Shown: one piece after another, positions 1 to 6,480 of the stretch
Position numbering within the stretch: position 1 is the stretch's first letter
How the letters are laid out: each line of letters starts with the position of its first letter
NCBI GenBank assembly: GCA_025453505.1
Contig: JALOQG010000105.1
Span: 1 to 9,230, forward strand
Length of the DNA stretch: 9,230 nucleotides
From: Myxococcota bacterium
GTDB lineage: Bacteria; Myxococcota_A; UBA9160; PR03
Direction of reading: 5' to 3'
The notes under the pieces: model-generated
What the model saw: only the letters and a program-made list of their open reading frames with translations
Databases searched by the model: none
Told to the model about the DNA's origin: nothing
Program-made: the position numbers and the translations under genes

Positions 1-99
1 GAAGCGGTCGAGGTGGAAGCGCGCGACGCGCCGGAGCTGGCGATACCACCAGTGCTCATCCTCGACACGCCGCAGCGTCGCGTATTCCTCGGGACGCAT
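1..99 (-). CDS. Probable SAM-dependent methyltransferase, N-terminal fragment (runs off left edge)
   Basis: Only the first 33 codons are present. The frame is open from the ATG at 99-97 to base 1, and the protein begins MRPEEYATLRRVEDEHWWYR. An acidic stretch followed by HWWY and then basic residues (E13-D14-E15-H16-W17-W18-Y19-R20) is a common N-terminal signature of class I SAM-dependent methyltransferases that act on small molecules or lipids; that is family knowledge. The SAM-binding glycine motif would lie beyond the window, so it cannot be confirmed. The start is the first ATG after the ubiA stop, in the same frame and 18 nt downstream of it. The ribosome-binding site is weak, which fits co-transcription and coupling with ubiA. 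A methyltransferase directly behind a prenyltransferase could modify the prenylated product, as in quinone pathways, but this is inference. Confidence 0.6.
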   Translation of the reverse strand, partial: MRPEEYATLRRVEDEHWWYRQLRRVARFHLDRF

Positions 100-117
100 C
101 GGCGCGCGCGGACTTCG

Positions 118-1203
118 CTACAGGAAGATCGGATGGATCGCGGTCGCGACGAGGCCGAGCGCGAAGAGCACGCCCGCGAGCCGCGTCAGCACGAAGGCCC
201 ACGCGACGTACCACAGCGGCCACAGCGGATAGCCCGGCGGCGCCTGCGCGGGCTTCGGCGTGCGGAACGTCTTCATCACCTGCAGCGCCCGCGGCAGCGC
301 CACGAAGGTCGCGAGCGTCCAGACGCCGAGCGTGCCGGTGAGGACGAGGATCGCCATCACCGCGAAGAACGCGAGCACGAGGCCCTGGGCCACGGTGCGC
401 GCCTGCGTCTCGCCGAGCAGTACGGGCAACGTGTGGATGCCCTTGGCCGCGTCCGCTTCGAGCTTGTCGATGTGCTTGCCGAAGAGCACGACCGTGACGA
501 GCAGCGCGTAGGGCAGGCTCGCCGCGAACACCCAGCCCGGCGCCTGGCCGGTCGTCACGAAGTAGGTGCCGGCGATCATCAACGGACCCCAGACGAGGAA
601 CACGCCCGGTTCGCCGAGTCCGATGTGCTTGAGCTTCAGCGGCGGAGCCACGTAGAAGACGCTGATGAAGAGGCCCGCGAGCGCGAACACCCAGACGAGC
701 GGACCGCGTTCGTTGCCGAGGTACACGAGGATCGCGAGGTCGATCGCGTTGATGACGGCGATCGCCGCGACGAGTCCGCCCTTCGAGATCAGGCCGGAGA
801 GGATCGGGTGCGGCGCGTAGAGTCCGCGCACGTAGGTCGCGGAATCGACGCCGCCCGAGAGGTCGAACCAGTCGTTGATCATGTTGTTGGCGGCGTGCGC
901 CAGCACGAGGCCGACCAGCGCGAGCGCGAAGAAGCCCCAGTTCGCGTCGGCGGGCGTCGGGCCGGCCACCGCGAGCAGGCCGCCGATCACGCCCGAGGTC
1001 AGCGTCATCGGGAACACGCTCGCGCGCACGATCAGCAGCCAGCGCGAGACGAAGTCCATCGGCTGGCCCGGCGCGAGGTTCTGCGTGCGCAGCACCTCGG
1101 CCCAGTTGCGCCACGCCGCCCGCGGCGCGACGCGTCCGGGATCGGGCGCCGCGCCGGCGCTGGCGTCGACGGCGGAATCGGCACGGGGATCGGCGGACGC
1201 CAT
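118..1203 (-). CDS. UbiA-family prenyltransferase, MenA-like (membrane)
   Basis: A 361-residue integral membrane prenyltransferase. After a hydrophilic Ala/Pro/Asp-rich N-terminus of about 50 residues there are roughly eight or nine hydrophobic helices. Both polyprenyl-diphosphate/Mg2+ motifs of the UbiA superfamily are visible. The first is N110-D111-xx-D114 within NMINDWFDLSGGVD, with a further Asp at 120. The second is D236-xxxx-D241 within GKHIDKLEADAAKGIHTLP. The GIHTLPVLLG wording following the second motif resembles MenA-type (dihydroxynaphthoate) enzymes more than UbiA itself. The family transfers a polyprenyl chain onto an aromatic or other acceptor in the cytoplasmic membrane; the actual acceptor cannot be read from the sequence. 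The start is well supported by GAGGAGG six bases upstream. The gene is followed after 18 nt by the methyltransferase fragment and is divergent from the esterase. No other menaquinone or ubiquinone gene is visible, so a role in another isoprenoid pathway is also possible. Confidence 0.88.
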   Translation of the reverse strand: MASADPRADSAVDASAGAAPDPGRVAPRAAWRNWAEVLRTQNLAPGQPMDFVSRWLLIVRASVFPMTLTSGVIGGLLAVAGPTPADANWGFFALALVGLVLAHAANNMINDWFDLSGGVDSATYVRGLYAPHPILSGLISKGGLVAAIAVINAIDLAILVYLGNERGPLVWVFALAGLFISVFYVAPPLKLKHIGLGEPGVFLVWGPLMIAGTYFVTTGQAPGWVFAASLPYALLVTVVLFGKHIDKLEADAAKGIHTLPVLLGETQARTVAQGLVLAFFAVMAILVLTGTLGVWTLATFVALPRALQVMKTFRTPKPAQAPPGYPLWPLWYVAWAFVLTRLAGVLFALGLVATAIHPIFL

Positions 1204-1209
1204 GGGGGA

Positions 1210-1216
1210 CCTCCTC
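1210..1216 (-). promoter_or_regulatory. Strong Shine-Dalgarno of the UbiA-family gene
   Basis: On the minus strand this reads GAGGAGG, six bases before the ATG at 1203-1201. It fixes the start of the prenyltransferase and makes its long hydrophilic N-terminus likely to be real. The divergent gap between the prenyltransferase and the esterase (1204-1262) is only 59 nt, so the promoters of both genes must be squeezed into it or reach into the coding regions. No convincing -35/-10 pair is visible there. Confidence 0.75.
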
Positions 1217-1262
1217 GGAGCGGCGGCGCAACCTAGCGAAGAGATCGGCTAGGGTGCGATCG

Positions 1263-2777
1263 ATGCGGCACGCGAGCGTCGAGACGCGGAGCGGGATGGT
1301 TCGCGGCGCGGTCGAGCAGGACCTCGTGGTGCTCCGTGGCGTGCCGTTCGGCGCGGCGTCGGCGGACGCGCGTCGCTTCGAGCCGCCCGCGCGAGAGGAA
1401 GCCTGGACGGGCGTGCGCGAAGCCCGCGTCGCGGGGCCCGCCGCGCCCCAGCGCGGCTCGATGGTGATGCGCATGCTCGGGCTCGACGATGTCGCGCAGG
1501 ACGAAGACTGCCTCGCGCTCCAGATCTGGACGCCCGGTCTCGACGCGCGCCGGCGTCCGGTTCTCGTGTGGCTGCACGGGGGCGGGTTCACGAGCGGCGC
1601 GGGCTCGCTGCCGGTCTTCGACGGCGCGCGGCTCGCGCGGCGCGGCGACGTGGTGGTCGTCAACGTCAACTACCGGCTCGGCGCGCTCGGCTTTCTCGCG
1701 CATCCCGATCGCTTCGCGCGCGGCGAGGTCGCGGCCAACTACGGAGTGCTCGACCAGATCGCTGCGCTCGCCTGGGTGCGCGAGCACGCGGAACGGATCG
1801 GCGGCGATCCCGCGCGCGTGACCGTCTTTGGCGAATCCGCCGGGGCGATGTCGATCGGCGCGCTGCTCGCGGCGCCGGCCGCGCGCGGCCTCTTCCAGCG
1901 CGCGATCCTGCAGAGCGGCGCCGCGCACAACGTTTCGCCGCGCGAGAGCGCGCTCCGCATCGCGACGCTCTTCCGTGACGCCACGGGTCACGCCGAAGCG
2001 GACGTCGCGGCGCTGCGTGCGCTGCCGGTCGAAGCGGTGCTCGCCGCGCAGCAGCGCGTCGTGGACGAATCCTGGAAGCACGTCGAAGGACTGGCGTTTC
2101 AGCCCACGGTGGACGGAAGCGTCGTGCCGCGCGCGCCGCTCGATGCGATCGGCGCCGGCGCGGCGGCGGACGTCGCGCTGCTGATCGGGACGAACCTCGA
2201 CGAGTGGCGGCTCTTCGCGATCGCCGACGCGAAGCTGCGCGACATGGACGAGGCCGCGCTGCTGCGGCGGCTCGTGCGCGTGCCGCCCGGTGCGACGTCC
2301 GATCCGCAACAGCTCGCGGGCGAAGCCGTCGAGGTCTACCGCCGCGCGCGCGCCGGCGCGCTGCCCACCGATCCTGCGTCGCTGTGGCTCGCGATGCAGA
2401 CGGATCGCGTGTTCCGCGTGCCGGCGATCCGTCTCGCCGAGCGCCAGCTGCGTCACGCGTCGGTGTTCCAGTATCGCTTCGACTGGCCGTCGCCCGCGCT
2501 CGGGGGTCTGCTCGGCGCCTGTCACGGGCTCGAGGTGCCGTTCGTGTTCGGAACGCTCGATCAGGAGCGCGCGGGCGATCTCGTCGGCCGCGGTCCCGCG
2601 GCGCAGGCGCTTTCGGAGCGGATGCAGGACGCATGGATCGCGTTCGCGACGCACGGCGATCCGGGCTGGCCCGCTTACGACCTCGAGCGGCGCGCGACGC
2701 AGCGCTTCGCGGCCGCGTGCGACGTCGAGCTCGACCCGCACTCGGCCGAGCGTCGCTTCTGGGACGGTCGCATCTAG
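1263..2777 (+). CDS. Type-B carboxylesterase (alpha/beta hydrolase, p-nitrobenzyl esterase type)
   Basis: A 504-residue esterase of the carboxylesterase/cholinesterase family, which usually has about 490-550 residues. It hydrolyses carboxylic esters, probably in the cytoplasm, as no signal peptide is seen. In order: the N-terminal VRGIPFG-like segment (here VLRGVPFG); the EDCLALQIW box; the oxyanion-hole HGGGF (residues 105-109); the nucleophile elbow GESAG with Ser192; the acidic residue Glu314 in GTNLDEW; and His421 in LGACHGLEVPFVFG. The triad is therefore complete. I chose the ATG at 1263 because an AGGG lies eight bases upstream. An in-frame GTG at 1254 would add three residues and is an acceptable alternative. 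The gene is divergent from ubiA and convergent with the second kinase, with which it shares the stop bases CTAG. The natural substrate is unknown. Bacterial members often act on small or aromatic esters. Confidence 0.93.
   Translation: MRHASVETRSGMVRGAVEQDLVVLRGVPFGAASADARRFEPPAREEAWTGVREARVAGPAAPQRGSMVMRMLGLDDVAQDEDCLALQIWTPGLDARRRPVLVWLHGGGFTSGAGSLPVFDGARLARRGDVVVVNVNYRLGALGFLAHPDRFARGEVAANYGVLDQIAALAWVREHAERIGGDPARVTVFGESAGAMSIGALLAAPAARGLFQRAILQSGAAHNVSPRESALRIATLFRDATGHAEADVAALRALPVEAVLAAQQRVVDESWKHVEGLAFQPTVDGSVVPRAPLDAIGAGAAADVALLIGTNLDEWRLFAIADAKLRDMDEAALLRRLVRVPPGATSDPQQLAGEAVEVYRRARAGALPTDPASLWLAMQTDRVFRVPAIRLAERQLRHASVFQYRFDWPSPALGGLLGACHGLEVPFVFGTLDQERAGDLVGRGPAAQALSERMQDAWIAFATHGDPGWPAYDLERRATQRFAAACDVELDPHSAERRFWDGRI
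2774..2777. other. Shared palindromic stop: CTAG ends two convergent genes
   Basis: The palindrome CTAG serves both strands. The plus-strand esterase stops at TAG 2775-2777, and the minus-strand kinase stops at TAG 2776-2774. The two genes therefore overlap by four bases and leave no room for a conventional terminator between them. Any transcription termination must lie inside one of the coding regions. Confidence 0.95.
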
Positions 2778-4270
2778 AGATCCAGCGCCGATTCGGCAGC
2801 ATCATCATGAACCCTGCGCACAGGGGCGTCGGCGCGTGGCGCGACCGGTAGCCACACGGTGACCTCGGTGCCGCGCTCGTCGCTCTCGACGTCGATGTCG
2901 CCGCCATGGCTGGTGACGATCTGGTGCGTCACCGCGAGGCCGAGGCGCAGCGCTTCGCGTTCGGCGGTCAGCGACGCGAAGGGATCGAAGAGGTGGGGCA
3001 GCTCCGCGGCGGGGATCGGCGGGCCGCTGTCGCGCACGCGCAGGCAGACGCGGCCGCCCTCGCAGCCCGTCGAGACGTGGATCTGGTGATCGCCGGGCGC
3101 TCCTTCGGGCACCGAGCGGATCGCGTTGAGCAGGAGCTGGAGCGCCACTTGCGTGAGCAGGCCCGGATCGCCGCGCACGGCCGGCACGGCGGTCAGGAAC
3201 TCGGTCCAGCGCGCGCGGAAGCGCCCCTCGGCGCGGACCAGGGGCAGCACCGACGCGACGATCTCGGCGACGTCGAGCGGCACCGTCTCCGACTCGCTGC
3301 GCCGCGCGAGCCGCAGCAGCTCCGCGACCGTCCCGCGCAACCGCGCCAGCCCTTCGTGACACTCGTCGAGGATCTCCGGGATGTCGCGGCGTTCGGCCGG
3401 ATGCGACCAGATCTCCTCGACGCGGTTCAGGTTCGACGACACGAATGCCAGCGGATCGTTGATCTCGTGCGCGACGCCCGCCGCGAGCGTCCCGAGCGCG
3501 GCGAGACGCTCGCCGTGCACGAGCTGCCGTTCCTTGCGGCGCAGCTCCTCGCCGTGCTCGGTGACGCGCACGTGCAGGTCCGTCGCACGCCGCGCGGCGT
3601 CGCGCATCGAGTGCACGAAGTCGCCGACGAGGCCCGCGGAGAGTCCCACCAGCATCGCGAGATAGCCGAACGCCAGGATCGGCGCCGCGTCGATTAGATT
3701 CGCGCCGACGGCGATGTCGTGGACCAGCGTCACCCAGAAGCAGCAGTAGGCCGCGAAGGGCGCGCGCGCGGCCGGATGGCTCCGCACGTGTCGGCCGAGC
3801 TGCACCATCAGCCAGAACGAGAAGAGCCCGAAGACCGCGACGAGGACGTAGCCGAACGGCGTGAGCAGGGCTTCCGGGATGCGGCCCCCGCTCACGCTGT
3901 GGCGCCACACGGTCGCGTCGGAGTAGATCCCGTCGGCCGCGATGGAGAGCAGGACGACGCCGCCGAAGACGTCCGCCGCCCGCTCTACGCGCGGGTACGA
4001 GAGGCCGAGCAGGGCGTGACACCAGCGAACGAAACCGATCAACAGCAGCGCGCCACCGGCCATCTCGAACGCCTGCCAGTAGATCGTCTCGACCGGCGTC
4101 GTGGCGCCGGTCCGCGCAGCGATTCCGGTCGCGATCCCGGTGACGCCGAGGGCCGAGACCGCCAGCCACAGATGCACGGTGTCGCGACGCCGATACGCGT
4201 AGATCCACGCGTGCAAGAGCGCCGTGTAGAGCGGCACTGCGATCGTCGCCACGATCAGCGCCCCGCGCAT
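2774..4270 (-). CDS. Membrane sensor histidine kinase paralog with degenerate ATP-binding boxes
   Basis: A 498-residue protein built like its upstream neighbour. It has about seven hydrophobic helices (roughly residues 3-26, 33-51, 62-88, 99-117, 134-158, 169-184, 197-220), a charged linker, a dimerisation/phospho-acceptor domain with H268 in VAHEINDPLAFVSSNLN, and a C-terminal HATPase-like domain. The N box is partly kept (LLLNAI, N382). The G1 box reads D414-S-G-P-P-I-P instead of the usual DxGxG, so its second glycine is a proline. The G2 region reads EALRLGLA (residues 439-446), where intact kinases have GTGLGLA, so the GTG is lost. It may be a poor or inactive kinase that still dimerises or accepts phosphate; this is inference. 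The start is the ATG at 4270, overlapping the stop of the upstream kinase in TGATG, which points to translational coupling. The same frame stays open upstream across the first kinase, but that part is only a shadow. No response regulator is adjacent. Confidence 0.85.
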   Translation of the reverse strand: MRGALIVATIAVPLYTALLHAWIYAYRRRDTVHLWLAVSALGVTGIATGIAARTGATTPVETIYWQAFEMAGGALLLIGFVRWCHALLGLSYPRVERAADVFGGVVLLSIAADGIYSDATVWRHSVSGGRIPEALLTPFGYVLVAVFGLFSFWLMVQLGRHVRSHPAARAPFAAYCCFWVTLVHDIAVGANLIDAAPILAFGYLAMLVGLSAGLVGDFVHSMRDAARRATDLHVRVTEHGEELRRKERQLVHGERLAALGTLAAGVAHEINDPLAFVSSNLNRVEEIWSHPAERRDIPEILDECHEGLARLRGTVAELLRLARRSESETVPLDVAEIVASVLPLVRAEGRFRARWTEFLTAVPAVRGDPGLLTQVALQLLLNAIRSVPEGAPGDHQIHVSTGCEGGRVCLRVRDSGPPIPAAELPHLFDPFASLTAEREALRLGLAVTHQIVTSHGGDIDVESDERGTEVTVWLPVAPRADAPVRRVHDDAAESALDL

Positions 4271-5751
4271 CAGGCCGCGGGCCTCTGCGCGCGCGCCGCG
4301 GCGAGCGGCAGGCGCACCGTGACGGTGGTTCCGCCGGCGTCGCTGCGCACGTCGATCGAGCCCCGGTAGCGCGTGACGACCAGCCGCGTGAGTGCCAGCC
4401 CGAGACCGGTGCCGCCGCCCGCGGAGCGCGTGGTGAACGAGGGCTCGAAGATCTGGCCCAGCACGTCCGGCGGGATGCCGGGTCCGTTGTCGCGCACCGA
4501 CAGCTCGGCGCCGTCGTCGCGGATGCGCGCGGTCACCTCGATCCGCGGCCTGCGGTTCGGCGCCGCGGGCACCGCGTGGATCGCGTTGAGCGCGAGGTTG
4601 AGCGCGACCTGTCCGAGCAGGCGTGCGTTGCCGAAGACCTCCAGCGGTCCGTCGGCCTGCGTCACGACCTCGACCTGCGGTCCTGCTTCGCGCAGCACGA
4701 GTGGCAGGACGTCGCGCACGACGCCCGATAGATCGCACGTCTCGCCCTGGCTCTCGCCGTGGTGCGCCATGCGCAGCAGGTCCGAGACGATCGTGCCGAC
4801 GCGGCCGAGGCCCTCGCGGCACTCGGCGAGAATTTCCTTCACCTCGTCCGAGTCGCTGTCGTCCTCCCAGAGCGCACGGAGCTGGTTCAGGTTGGTGCTG
4901 ACGTAGGCGAGCGGATTGTTGATCTCGTGCGCGACCCCGGCCGCGAGCGTGCCGATCGCCGCGAGCTGCTCGCCGCGCGCGAGCCGCAGGTCGATGGCGC
5001 GCAGCGCGTCGACGCGCGTGCGTTCCTCCTCTTCGAGACTCGCGCCCAGGCGCTCCGAGGCGTCGCGCGCGGATGCGAGGTCCTGGAGGAGCGTCGCCGA
5101 GAAGGCCACGGCGAGTCCCATGTAGCCGCCCATGGGGTTCAGGAACGGGAAGTCGAGGAGCCCGACACCGACGAGCGTGTCGCTGCAGCCGGCGGCCGTC
5201 CACAGGGCGACGACGACGAGCAGCGCCGTGGTCCGCTCGCGGCCGGCCCTCCGCGCGCGCACGCACAGCACGATCGGCGAGAGGAAGAACGGCATCAGCA
5301 TGGCGAGACCGACCGCACCGAGCGCCGTCAGATCGAGGTGCAGAAGCGGTCGGCCCGCGATCACGGTCGTGTTCGGCGTCGCGTCGATCTCGAAGAGCAG
5401 CTTCGGCGCGGCCAGCGTCAACGCGAAGAGCGTTCCCATCGCGATCACGCCGGCGCGCAGCAGGCGCGGGACGTCGGCCTCGAGCCGCGTCGCGGTGAAT
5501 CCGAGCGCGCCGAGCGTCACGAGCGGCGCGCCGAGCGACTGGATCTGCTGGGCGCGAAACGCGGCGTGGACGTCGGACGCACCGAGCAGGCTCGCCGTGC
5601 CCCAGCACACGAGGCAGGCCCCCGCACCGGTGAGGGCCGCCCATGCATGGTCGTGTGCGCGACGATGCAGCGCGAAGACCCACGCGTGGAAGCAGGCCGC
5701 GTACAGCGAGACCACCGCGGCCGCCGTCGAGAGAAGCACGTCGGCGCCCAT
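4270..5751 (-). CDS. Seven-helix membrane sensor histidine kinase, intact catalytic domain
   Basis: A 493-residue sensor kinase expected to autophosphorylate on His and pass the phosphate to a response regulator. About seven hydrophobic helices (roughly residues 4-27, 36-57, 70-88, 98-118, 140-164, 174-198, 208-223) form the sensor. This resembles the seven-helix N-terminal modules of some bacterial kinases rather than a periplasmic loop sensor. A charged coiled-coil-like linker (about 225-262) leads to the phospho-acceptor box GVAHEINNPLAYV with H275. The catalytic domain has the N box NLALNAIHAV (N389), G1 DNGPGIP (421-427), F box IFEPSFTT and G2 GGGTGLGLAL (445-454), all complete. The start is ATG 5751. 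A purine-rich GGAGAGGA lies upstream but about 14 bases away, so initiation may be modest. It is first in a two-gene operon with its degenerate paralog. The signal and the partner regulator are unknown. Confidence 0.92.
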   Translation of the reverse strand: MGADVLLSTAAAVVSLYAACFHAWVFALHRRAHDHAWAALTGAGACLVCWGTASLLGASDVHAAFRAQQIQSLGAPLVTLGALGFTATRLEADVPRLLRAGVIAMGTLFALTLAAPKLLFEIDATPNTTVIAGRPLLHLDLTALGAVGLAMLMPFFLSPIVLCVRARRAGRERTTALLVVVALWTAAGCSDTLVGVGLLDFPFLNPMGGYMGLAVAFSATLLQDLASARDASERLGASLEEEERTRVDALRAIDLRLARGEQLAAIGTLAAGVAHEINNPLAYVSTNLNQLRALWEDDSDSDEVKEILAECREGLGRVGTIVSDLLRMAHHGESQGETCDLSGVVRDVLPLVLREAGPQVEVVTQADGPLEVFGNARLLGQVALNLALNAIHAVPAAPNRRPRIEVTARIRDDGAELSVRDNGPGIPPDVLGQIFEPSFTTRSAGGGTGLGLALTRLVVTRYRGSIDVRSDAGGTTVTVRLPLAAARAQRPAA

Positions 5752-5829
5752 TCTGGATGGATCGGTCCTCTCCGAGGCCCCCTTGAGGCACGCGCCCGGC
5801 TGCGTCTCGAGGCGTTATGCTGCCGCGCC
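5752..5829. promoter_or_regulatory. Divergent intergenic region between the kinase pair and the oxidoreductase operon
   Basis: This 78-nt gap separates the minus-strand kinase operon from the plus-strand three-gene operon, so it or the neighbouring coding ends must hold both promoters. A TTGAGG at 5783-5788 and a TATGCT at 5816-5821 look faintly like -35 and -10 boxes for the plus strand, but they are 27 bases apart, which is too far. No clear operator dyad is visible. The role follows from gene orientation only. Confidence 0.4.
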
Positions 5830-6480
5830 GTGAGCCTCCTCTGGACCTTCCTCGGCATCGCTTTCGCTGGCTGGGCCGTCGCGCGCCTCTTCCTCGGCTA
5901 CGGCGCCGGTGACCCCGCGCTGCGCCAGCTCGCGTCGCGCGAGCAGGCGTTCGTGCGGGCGGCCGCGGATGCCGTGTTCCCGTCCGGTGGCGGTGCGCTC
6001 GCGCTCTCGGGCTCCGAGGCGGGCGCCGTCGCGCACGTCGATCGTTACGTCGACTCGCTCTCGCCGCGCAGCCGCGTGCTGATCCGGCTGCTCTTCTTCT
6101 TGCTCGAACACGCGACGCTCGTCTTCCCGGCGCCGGGCTGGGATGGGATCCGCCGTTTCACGAAGCTCTCGCCCGCGCAGCGGGTCGCAGTGCTCGACGC
6201 CTGGCAGCGCAGCCCGCTCGCCGTGCGGCGCACCGTGTTCCAGAGCCTGCGCGCGATCGTGACGATGGCCTACTTCGCGAACGCGACCGTGCTGCGCGGC
6301 ATGGGTCTCGCCCCGCTCGAGATGGAGTCGCCGGTGATCGACGCCGACCTGCTGTATCCGCCGATCGGTCGGCCGAAGAGCGCGATCCGCTTCACGCCGG
6401 CCGACCGCGAACGCACGATCGTGCGCGCGCCGCTCGATCCGCACGGTCCGCTCGACCCGGCCTACCGGGAGAACGCATGA
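5830..6480 (+). CDS. Membrane-anchored protein resembling gluconate 2-dehydrogenase subunit 3
   Basis: A 216-residue protein starting at GTG 5830. The frame is open far upstream only because of GC-rich antisense sequence; there is no good in-frame ATG, and the GTG leads directly into a hydrophobic helix (about residues 2-23, SLLWTFLGIAFAGWAVARLF). After it come a helical region with AAADAVFP, a FLLEHATLVF segment and FTKLSPAQRVAVLDAW, followed by TMAYFANATVLRGMG. This order and wording resemble the small subunit (subunit 3) of membrane-bound flavin dehydrogenases, which partners a GMC-type catalytic subunit. Family members usually carry a Tat or Sec leader; here there is a plain N-terminal anchor without twin arginines. 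Its stop overlaps the GMC start by ATGA, which supports a complex or at least co-translation. The likely role is membrane tethering, maturation or electron transfer for the GMC enzyme. Family assignment is by eye and moderately sure. GAGG at 5809-5812 is rather far from the start. Confidence 0.65.
   Translation: MSLLWTFLGIAFAGWAVARLFLGYGAGDPALRQLASREQAFVRAAADAVFPSGGGALALSGSEAGAVAHVDRYVDSLSPRSRVLIRLLFFLLEHATLVFPAPGWDGIRRFTKLSPAQRVAVLDAWQRSPLAVRRTVFQSLRAIVTMAYFANATVLRGMGLAPLEMESPVIDADLLYPPIGRPKSAIRFTPADRERTIVRAPLDPHGPLDPAYRENA
6467..6471 (+). promoter_or_regulatory. Shine-Dalgarno of the GMC oxidoreductase gene
   Basis: GGGAG lies five bases before the ATG at 6477, inside the last codons of the upstream subunit-3-like gene. 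It confirms the ATGA-overlap start and suggests the GMC gene can also be initiated independently of the gene before it. Confidence 0.65.

Noticed and set aside
1233..2741. A long antisense open frame of about 500 codons opposite the esterase.
   Set aside because: It is rich in Arg, His, Glu and Ala without any motif, typical of the complement of a G/C-ending-codon gene. The esterase on the plus strand has a full catalytic triad.
4271..5791. The reading frame of the second kinase stays open upstream across the whole first kinase, giving an apparent protein of about 1005 residues.
   Set aside because: The upstream half is Arg/Ala-rich nonsense in a shifted frame of the first kinase. The TGATG junction and a fresh membrane helix right after ATG 4270 show that the second kinase starts there.
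4759..5829. Long upstream extension of the frame of the subunit-3-like gene, antisense to the first kinase.
   Set aside because: Its composition is that of a shadow frame (Arg/Glu/His-rich). The first hydrophobic, family-like sequence begins at GTG 5830.
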